A DNA stretch of 64,000 nucleotides from Littorina saxatilis (Eukaryota > Mollusca > Gastropoda > Littorinimorpha > Littorinidae): contig NC_090254.1 of the NCBI RefSeq assembly GCF_037325665.1, positions 42,171,917 through 42,235,916 on the forward strand, given 5' to 3'. Position 1 is the first letter of the stretch. Each line of letters opens with the position of its first letter. Positions 58,001 to 64,000 of the stretch are shown here, in pieces. The position numbers and the translations under genes are program-made. The notes under the pieces were generated by a model that saw nothing but the letters and a program-made list of their open reading frames with translations, did not search any database and had not been told where the DNA came from.

Positions 58001-61000
58001 GCACGGTGAAATGTTGCTTATGCAGTGGAACCCCCCCCCCCTTTGAGACTTCGCCCGTAGTAAGACTTTCCTTTTTCAGGTTTTCTGTTGATAACATCTG
58101 TAAATTTACCTCCATTTTAACTTAATCAATCAATCAATCAATATGAGGCTTATATCGCGCGTATTCCGTGGGTACAGTTCTAAGCGCAGGGATTTATTTA
58201 TTTAAAAAAAAAAATTTCATGCAATTTATATTGCGCACATATTCAAGGCGCAGGGATTTATTTATGCCGTGTGAGATGGAATTTTTTTTACACAATACAT
58301 CACGCATTCACATCGGCCAGCAGATCGCAGCCATTTCGGCGCATATCCTACTTTTCACGGCCTATTATTCCAAGTCACACGGGTATTTTGGTGGACATTT
58401 TTATCTATGCCTATACAATTTTGCCAGAAAAGACCCCTTTGTCAATCGTGGGATCTTTAACGTGCACACCCCAATGTAGTGTAGTGTACTTAAGACTCCC
58501 TTCTTTTTGAAGACCGCATTTTCTCAGAGTTTTGGAGGTCTTAAAAGGGGGTGCCACTGTACTGCACAAATATCTATGTTCTCACTTCAGCATTCATCAC
58601 AGCTCCATCAAAACCATGAAAATCTCCCACAAACCTGTATGGGTACGCCTTCAGGAAGATGTCCATTGGTCGAGGTCCATGCGTATATTTGGAGATCATG
58701 AGCGGCAGTATGATCTGTATCGGCACCAAAGGAACAGCAAACAGCGCTAAACGTTCCTTGGGCATTCCCGATTCTATCAGTTTTAGGCTTGTCATGGAGT
58801 CAGCTGCAGCAAAAGTCACCTGGAAAAAAAAGATTGAAGTTAACAGCTCATATTCTTGCAAACACTGAAACATACCATGCACTTTATGGCAAAACCTGAT
58901 AATCTTTCGCAGAAAAGAGAAGGAATATTGGTACAGTGAAAAATCATTAGTAAGGCTATTATAAATTTTGTAATTTGATTGAAATGAAATAAATTTGTAC
59001 AGTTGAACCTGCCCTGACGACTACCTCTGCCGCCTGTGAACAACAACCACCCCGAATAATCCAGAATTCAAAAGAAAATATTTCACAATCTCTCTATAAC
59101 AACCACTTTTAGTCAGTCCATTGGGTGGTCAGGTTTGACTGCAGTACAAATGCACAGTTTTGGAAATAACGTCCGGAGCATCCAAGCAGGAGAGCTCGAG
59201 TCTCAAATGAGTAAACAGCACCCCCATTCAAAACACATGAACCGGTCAGTGAAAATGCAACTGTCATGACACTCACCTTGGCAGTGAGCAGGATAAGAAC
59301 GTAGGACATAACTGAAGGCAGTTTGATGACTTCCAGCAGAGTCTTGTACGTGTCGATGATGCTTTGCTCAGGATCCACCTCCGGATCCATGTGCTCTGGC
59401 TTCATTACACCAACCAGTGTTGTAGTGATGAAGAACACAACACCCCAGAAATACAGGAAACCTGAAAGAAAAGGCATTAATGAAGTTTAATGAATGAGGA
59501 TAAATGTTTTTTAAAGCCCCCATGGTGAAATTATTAGGGGCATGTTCCCGGCCTACAGCCGCTATTTCGGCACCGGTGTCACGAACTGAAAACTCTGCCT
59601 GAACAATCCCTCTCAATACAGTCAATGCGCATGCGCTAACATGGGGAGATTAATCAGGTCGTGAACAACCTAACCCTTACCCATACTTCGTTTGGTCAAA
59701 GGGTCACATTTTTTAAGTCCAAGATTGGCACATGTGCATTGACCGCATTGACAGGGATTGTTCAGCAGAGTTTTCAGTTCGTGACACCGGAGCTGGCCTG
59801 GAGGTTGGTGTCAAACTGTAGAATCATGGAGTTTTTTCATTTCATTTTTTTCATTTTCATTACTTTTTTGTCCCATCGCTGGGAAATTCGGGTCGCTTCC
59901 TCCCAGTGGAAAGCTAGCAGCAACGGAGTCGCGCTACCCAGGTGTCTGCGTGTTTAGGTGTATTCAGCCACCTGCACTTATGGCAGAATGACCAAGGTCT
60001 TTAACGTGCCATTGTGATGACACGGGGGTGGGACATGGCTTCCGTCTCTGGGTCTGCACATAAAGTTGACCCGTGTCCGTCCCGGCCCGGATTCGAACCT
60101 TTGGTTTAAACTTAAAGACCTGACTGGGTCATTATGAGTCAGTGCTGTGTTGCTGAATAAAAGGTGGGTTTTTTCTTCATTTATATACCTGTGTGAAATG
60201 TTGAGGGGAAGGACAGAGATTATCAGGGAAAAATGGAGGGGGGGATGAAGGGAGATAATCTGACATCAAGCTGTGTATGTCATGTCTTTGTGGAAAGAGA
60301 CTTATTTACTTATTATCTACAGGAATCTGCACATAGTGATATTAGTGTGCATCAATCTGGAGACAAAAGTAAAGTGAATGTGTTTTTCATCATACTCTTA
60401 GTCTTTACTCTTATTATTATTGTTCTTATTCTTCTGAACCAAGAAGACAGTGAGTGGGATTTCATTCACAGAATGTGACAGTATCTGTCCTAACTGTTGA
60501 ATTCAAGAACAATACAATGAAATACAATACTATGATGATGATGAAGATGATGATGATGTTCATGAAAATGATCATAACTATAAGCACTGTGCAAGATTTC
60601 CGTTGCTTTAAAATAAAAAATAAACTCCTTGAAGCTCTATCACCAACTTGAAAGCGTGACGATTCCCTCCGTTTGAGGCTCCCAGCGCAGGTAATTGTTG
60701 CAGAAATCTGCAGACTCTAGCGCCAGGAAGAGAACGTTCCCCAAGAAGTAGCCAGCTGTCTGCCCCACTGTGTTGCAGGTACTGGCCCAGCCCACATTCT
60801 CTCTGAAACATTGAGGAAACAATTGGGTGATCAAAGCCACACAGGTTCAATGACGCTCTGATTTTTTGTTTGGTTTTTCAATTTGAACAAACTTGAATCC
60901 CGTTTAGATTAAAAACATGCCATAGAAGCAGGGTATATAAATATATATGGTCTGCCATTGACCCCCAACACTCTACCCAGCCCCCCCCCCCCCCCCTCCC

Positions 61001-62316
61001 CACCCCATTTTTTCAGGACCAATTATTTAGTTCTCAAAACAGCCTCTCCCGCAGGCTTTGCCTAAAGCTCTATCCAGCATACATGTTCATTATGTGAATA
61101 CAGCAATGACCAAACCGCCAATATTAATGAAATGTTTGCGCAAAATTCCAATGCAGAGTGTGTGTATTACTGTATACAACTTGACGGGCGCAGTGGCGTG
61201 GTGGTAAGTCCTCCTAATCGGGAGGTCGTGAGTTCGAATCCCGGTCGCTGCCGCCTGGTGGGTTAAGAGTGGAGATTTTTCCGATCTCCCAGGTCAACTT
61301 ATGTACAGACCTGCTAGTGTCTTAACCCCCTTCGTGTGTACACGCAAGCACAAGACCAAGTGCGCACGGAAAAGATCCTGTAATCCATGTCAGAGTTCGG
61401 TGGGTTATAGAAACACGAAAATACCCAGCATGCCTCCCCCGAAATCGGCGTATGGCTGCCTGAATGGCGGGGTAAAAACGGTCATACACGTAAAAATCCA
61501 CTCGTGCTGAAAACATGAGTGAACGTGGGAGTCTAAGCCCATGAACGAAGAAGAAGAAGAAGACTGTATACAAGTTACGACTACAGTTTGTGTGATTGTG
61601 TGTTTGCATTGGTGTCACATGTGCTTGTGAGTGTGTACCGACCTGGACAGCATAGTGAGAGCCCAGCCATCCACAGCGATGTCCTGAGTGGCCGCCAGGA
61701 AGTTGAGCATGAAGAAGATACAGGTGAGGTAAAACACGTCCACTTTCCCCTCCCCCTCCATGTAGGACTTGATATTGTACGACAGCACCAGCATGAACAG
61801 TCCAATTAGATACTGCGTGGGTATCAGCCATGTCTTCCTTCGTCCGAACCACTGGAAGTACAGCGAATCTACCAGCGGCGCCCAAAGCAGTTTGATACTG
61901 AACGGCCAGTAGACGAAACTGAACATGGCTTGCTCTGTGTACGACACTTTTCGGCTTTGCAGCAGCATCGGTATACTTCCCGCCAAGCCGAGTGGAATGC
62001 CTTGAAGGACGTAAAGGAACATGAGCAGACTGATACTGCTCAAGTCTCCCTTCTGGAGTCCAGGCTTTTTGCCAGAGTCTTCCGCGTCCCTGAAGCGCTC
62101 ATCGTTTGGACTGGCTGACCACAGCATGTGGGGAAAGGTCTCTGATGACTCCATATCTGTGTGCTCCACAGACACAAAGTTCATCCCAGGTCCACGCTTG
62201 CGGGCTTGCATCTTACTGTTGTTCTGATTGGCCATGTTGGTTGGATCGAGGGCTGGTTCTACCCGTTCTAAGGGTCTGACTAGTTCTTCAATGAATGTTT
62301 TTACCACCCTTAGCAT
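54843..62316 (-). CDS. SLC33A1: SLC33A1, acetyl-coenzyme A transporter (8 coding exons)
   Basis: This multi-pass membrane protein of the major facilitator fold moves acetyl-CoA from the cytosol into the ER/Golgi lumen, where it feeds protein and ganglioside acetylation. The coding exons are complement(62316 or 62235..61643, 60802..60648, 59461..59277, 58819..58635, 57883..57763, 57044..56936, 56340..56237, 55001..54843). All junctions are GT-AG and the phases agree throughout. From the Met at 62235 the product is 536 residues, close to the 549 I recall for human; an in-frame Met at 62316 would give 563. Family-typical stretches include FLYVLQGIPLGLAGSIP, LLWAPLVDSLY, ATQDIAVDGWALTMLSR, GQTAGYFLGNVLFLALES, GGTYMTLLNTVANLGGNWP and the terminal SAWKC. 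No stop or frameshift interrupts it, so it looks functional. Introns contain SINEs and an R3 element. Confidence 0.96.
55098..55830 (-). mobile_element. R3 HINE-like element, copy 2 (733 bp), in SLC33A1 last intron
   Basis: Starts AACAAGAAGAGCAAACGCTC and ends CAAGTGACTC before AAAAA, with a GGCCGGCC-rich run at 55,746-55,790. A segment of about 300 bases is present twice (from ctacagatgtaaataa), and each repeat has an AGGTCAAAGGTCA motif (55318-55330 and 55619-55631). Confidence 0.85.
56237..56340 (-). CDS. SLC33A1: SLC33A1 coding exon 7
   Basis: 104 nt, acceptor GATGACAG, donor GCT/GTGAGT. Encodes GNWPGTFFLWLVDHLTF, then a Cys-bearing lumenal loop (KHCDVTGLSCDTKVTEA). Confidence 0.93.
56936..57044 (-). 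CDS. SLC33A1: SLC33A1 coding exon 6
   Basis: 109 nt, acceptor CTGCACAG, donor GTCAGT. Encodes VFVYMVFVAQMAFHAKISDP and the strongly conserved GGTYMTLLNTVANL. The last base plus GT of the next exon makes the Gly of NLGGNWP. Confidence 0.95.
57526..57660 (-). mobile_element. SINE 3' fragment in SLC33A1 intron 5
   Basis: Minus strand: cccccgaaatcggcgtatgc, tggcggggtaaaaacggt and (GAA)n tail, the 3' end of the SINE family at 61,188. Confidence 0.7.
57763..57883 (-). CDS. SLC33A1: SLC33A1 coding exon 5
   Basis: 121 nt, acceptor TTTCAG, donor CAG/GTGACA. Encodes VLLGPIYALVVYWSHYVQ, then FPWYFYVVTLLAYGTHQ. The phase fits both neighbours. Confidence 0.94.
58125..58490 (-). mobile_element. SINE body in SLC33A1 intron 4
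   Basis: Minus strand runs from TACACTACATTGGGGTGTGC through ACGTTAAAGATCCCACG to GCGATATAAGCC and an (ATTG)n tail at 58,125-58,140. The tRNA head is absent. Confidence 0.75.
58635..58819 (-). CDS. SLC33A1: SLC33A1 coding exon 4
   Basis: 185 nt, acceptor TTTTCCAG, donor GTTTGT. Encodes VTFAAADSMTSLKLIESGMP, then AVPLVPIQIILPLMISKYT and GPRPMDIFLKAYPYR. Ends in phase 2. Confidence 0.95.
59277..59461 (-). CDS. SLC33A1: SLC33A1 coding exon 3
   Basis: 185 nt, acceptor TTCTTTCAG and donor AAG/GTGAGT. Encodes FLYFWGVVFFITTTLVGVMK, a charged loop rich in Glu and Asp, then TYKTLLEVIKLPSV and the helix ending LILLTAK. Confidence 0.95.
59840..60104 (-). mobile_element. 5'-truncated SINE in SLC33A1 intron 2
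   Basis: Begins inside the B box (AGGTTCGAATCCGGGCCGGG) and otherwise matches the SINE nested in R4 at 54,187-54,480 closely, down to the GAAAATGAAAAAAATGAAAT tail. Confidence 0.8.
60648..60802 (-). CDS. SLC33A1: SLC33A1 coding exon 2
   Basis: 155 nt, acceptor TTTCAG, encoding ENVGWASTCNTVGQTAGYF and VLFLALESADFCNNYLRW. The donor after 60648 (GTTGGT) is weak, but it is the only one that keeps frame with exon 3, giving VTLS-S-FLYFWG; the human protein reads VTLS-D-FLFFWG at this point. Confidence 0.92.
61188..61562 (+). mobile_element. tRNA-derived SINE in SLC33A1 intron 1, full length
   Basis: Plus strand: GCAGTGGCGTGGTGGTAAGT (A box region), GAGTTCGAATCCCGG (B box), CCGCCTGGTGGGTTAAGAG, CCCCCTTCGTGTGTACACGC and GGCGGGGTAAAAACGGTCAT, with (GAA)n tail. 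Antisense to the gene. Confidence 0.85.
61643..62316 (-). CDS. SLC33A1: SLC33A1 coding exon 1
   Basis: The exon probably begins at the splice acceptor at 62328, after a long pyrimidine tract ending TTCAG. Two in-frame starts follow, at 62316 (MLRVVKTF...) and 62235 (MANQNNSK...). The later one gives an N-terminus of family-like length, a hydrophilic tail of about 63 residues before the first membrane segment; the earlier one would be used first by a scanning ribosome. The exon carries roughly the first four membrane segments and the DIAVDGWALTML signature, and ends in phase 2 at a GTCGGT donor. Confidence 0.93.
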
Positions 62317-62922
62317 CGATGAAATACGCTGAAGGCAGAAGGAGGTAGAGAGAATGTCAGCAACGAAGTTCTGCAACAAACAACATGGAAACATCATGAG
62401 TGAGTAAACATATAATATAAATTATTTTTCACTTATTTTCAGTCAGTATACTATACATCTGCATGTTGATCAGTCTCTATAAATTATAATAAATATATTG
62501 ATGTGACTAGTCATACAATTAACGAACGGTCAATTATATAACCACACCATTTCTGTATTCACATGCGTAGAAAGAAAGACATTTGAAAATAATAATACGA
62601 AGACTAAGCTTTAAGAGTGCAGCCACACACACGTACAGAGACACACACACCGAGCAGAGGTCGGAGAGGGTTTGGACATACAGGAAGAACGCTGGAATAG
62701 TGAAATACTCGTTATGTAAGCAGGTGATGAACTACTTCAGAAAGCACGCAAAAGAAATATGTTAAAAACAGTGCATCCGGATAGAAGTAAAGGCACCCAA
62801 AATCAACGTGTTAATTACAAGTTAGAAACTGATCTGGTGGTGTCCCGCGACCCGTGTACCACACTTCGGCTTCGAATGACGATGCAAAAACTCTTATTTT
62901 AAAATCGTAATGCAATACTTAC

Positions 62923-63110
62923 CACTAGTAATTTCTCACTTGATGTAACAGTTGTATCAAGCGGCGTTTTCAGTCTTGTACAAATACCACCGATCCATAT
63001 TGCCGAAAGCCGTTACGAGTGTAAACAAACGTGGCATTCATTCGGGCAGTGCCAGTACCGGAAGCAACACTCTTTTGAAAGGGAAACATGTTTGGTCCAG
63101 TACGTGCTGT
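62923..63110 (-). promoter_or_regulatory. SLC33A1: Probable 5' non-coding exon and promoter of SLC33A1
   Basis: On the minus strand a strong donor, CTAGTG/GTAAGT, ends at 62923. It pairs naturally with the acceptor at 62328, giving a 5' UTR intron of about 594 bases. Just upstream lies a CTTCCGG motif (plus-strand ccggaag near 63058) that looks like an ETS site, usual for housekeeping promoters. No TATA box was recognised. The outer boundary is a guess. Confidence 0.5.
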
Positions 63111-63719
63111 TATCGGAATGCTCCCGTTTCGGACACCCCGCCCCCCCCCCCCCCCCACCACCACCTTCCGACCTCCACCCCCAACCTCTCTCTCACCCTC
63201 ATGTTTGAAAAAGTTGGCCATCAAATGATGCCAATCCCCACTTTCTTAACAGTTTTGGTGTATATTACTGCTTCTTCTATTTGGCATGTACCAGACACAG
63301 TGCCGTACCAGTCAGCCCCGGCTCAGCCTTATCAATTATTCCATTCATTAGCAAACGAAGCATAACATTTTCATGACATTCTCCTGTAATAACGCACGAT
63401 GAAGAAATCTTTTCGACGTAAATTGTGCCGTACATGGCAAGACTTCTCAACAAAATCATTACAGATACTAAACATAACAGAGTAGACTAAACTGGTATAA
63501 TATTGCCTTAAAATGGTATCAAATCTCTAACTTCCCAAACAAGATGGGATGTGCCGGTGGGACGTCCACTTGGATTCGGGTGTGAATAATTAACTGACGC
63601 TGGTAAGATGCCGTTTGTCTTTTGTGCATACACATATTAACTTTGCCTTGCTTTTATCCTTTGTCTTGAAAAACATCCAGCCAGTAAGCTTAATCGTTGA
63701 CGATCGTTACTCCCCTGTA

Positions 63720-63797
63720 TCGTTACTCCCCCGGCTTTTTACTAACCCTAGCCTAACCCTAACCCTAAGGGGGAGTAACGAGCCGGGGGAGTAACGA
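63720..63797. repeat. Hairpin with telomere-like CCCTAA loop
   Basis: Arms TCGTTACTCCCCCGGCT (63720-63736) and AGCCGGGGGAGTAACGA (63781-63797) are exact complements. The loop holds ACTAACCCTAGCCTAACCC and further CCCTAA units, plus another GGGGGAGTAACG. Confidence 0.85.
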
Positions 63798-63810
63798 GCT
63801 GATCCCATCG

Positions 63811-64000
63811 TTGACTTCCTAGCAAAACGAAGATCTATAGCAGACAGCAGATTCCGCATCCCAGGAGCAGATGCTTGGTCCAAGCTTCGGTTGCAAAGTT
63901 CCTAATGCTATAGACTCAGCAAACAATGCAATATTCACAGATCTCTCAGTTGTAGAACTGCCAGAAGTCCACTTCATAAGTGCTGTATTAATATGTGTCA
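63811..64000 (+). other. Open frame running off the window edge
   Basis: From about 63,850 a plus-strand frame is open to the end of the window (SASQEQMLGPSFGCKVPNAI, then DLSVVELPEVHFISAVL). No family is recognised. It may be an exon of a neighbouring gene or chance. Confidence 0.15.

Noticed and set aside
61588-62227. Plus-strand frames over SLC33A1 exon 1
   Set aside because: Antisense shadows of a strongly supported coding exon.

Overview
The window reads as nuclear DNA of a repeat-rich animal, most likely a gastropod mollusc. The host gene has eight GT-AG coding exons. There are many tRNA-headed SINEs of the type common in molluscs, one bearing the AAACGACGTTAAACACC end. (CA)n, (CT)n and poly-G tracts are abundant, and several dispersed element families recur. 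A periwinkle-like caenogastropod is my best guess, from memory of similar repeats, and was not tested. No bacterial, CRISPR or virus-like element was recognised.

One host gene is clear. SLC33A1 (acetyl-CoA transporter of the ER/Golgi membrane) lies on the minus strand from about 62.9 kb to 54.84 kb, with a probable non-coding first exon and eight coding exons encoding 536 residues (563 from an upstream Met). Its introns hold four SINE copies and one rolling-circle-like element. A second, unidentified minus-strand transcription unit is suggested by well-formed exons between 31.65 and 27.8 kb in the only repeat-poor stretch.

Most of the rest is mobile DNA, often nested. (1) Four unrelated families (called R1-R4 here) share one end plan: a T-run next to a hairpin at one end; an inverted copy of that stem near the other end; then a small hairpin and CTTGTT. 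This resembles Helentron-associated (HINE/DINE-like) rolling-circle elements. R1 is at 5.07, 6.67, 9.30, 46.1 and 49.9 kb; R2 at 34.7 and 48.4 kb; R3 at 37.9 and 55.1 kb; R4 at 2.3, 6.1, 21.8 and 53.9 kb. (2) A TTAA-flanked MITE (R6) sits at 3.65 and 10.5 kb. (3) A 4.2 kb foldback lies at 12.6-16.8 kb. (4) A near-complete Tc1 element lies at 43.56-45.08 kb. (5) A broken pogo-like transposase at 37.75-40.56 kb carries an OTU cysteine-protease domain between its DDE core and its C-terminal tail. (6) LINE fragments lie at 0.6-1.5, 8.2-8.6 and 10.8 kb. (7) A tangled inverted-repeat block with a 16-bp minisatellite lies at 33.6-37.75 kb. (8) Microsatellite-loaded repeats lie at 22.6-25.3 and 32.2-32.8 kb.

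The two observations I rate highest are the DDE-OTU chimera and the common terminal plan of R1-R4. For R2 the plan is supported by an occupied and an empty insertion site in the same window.
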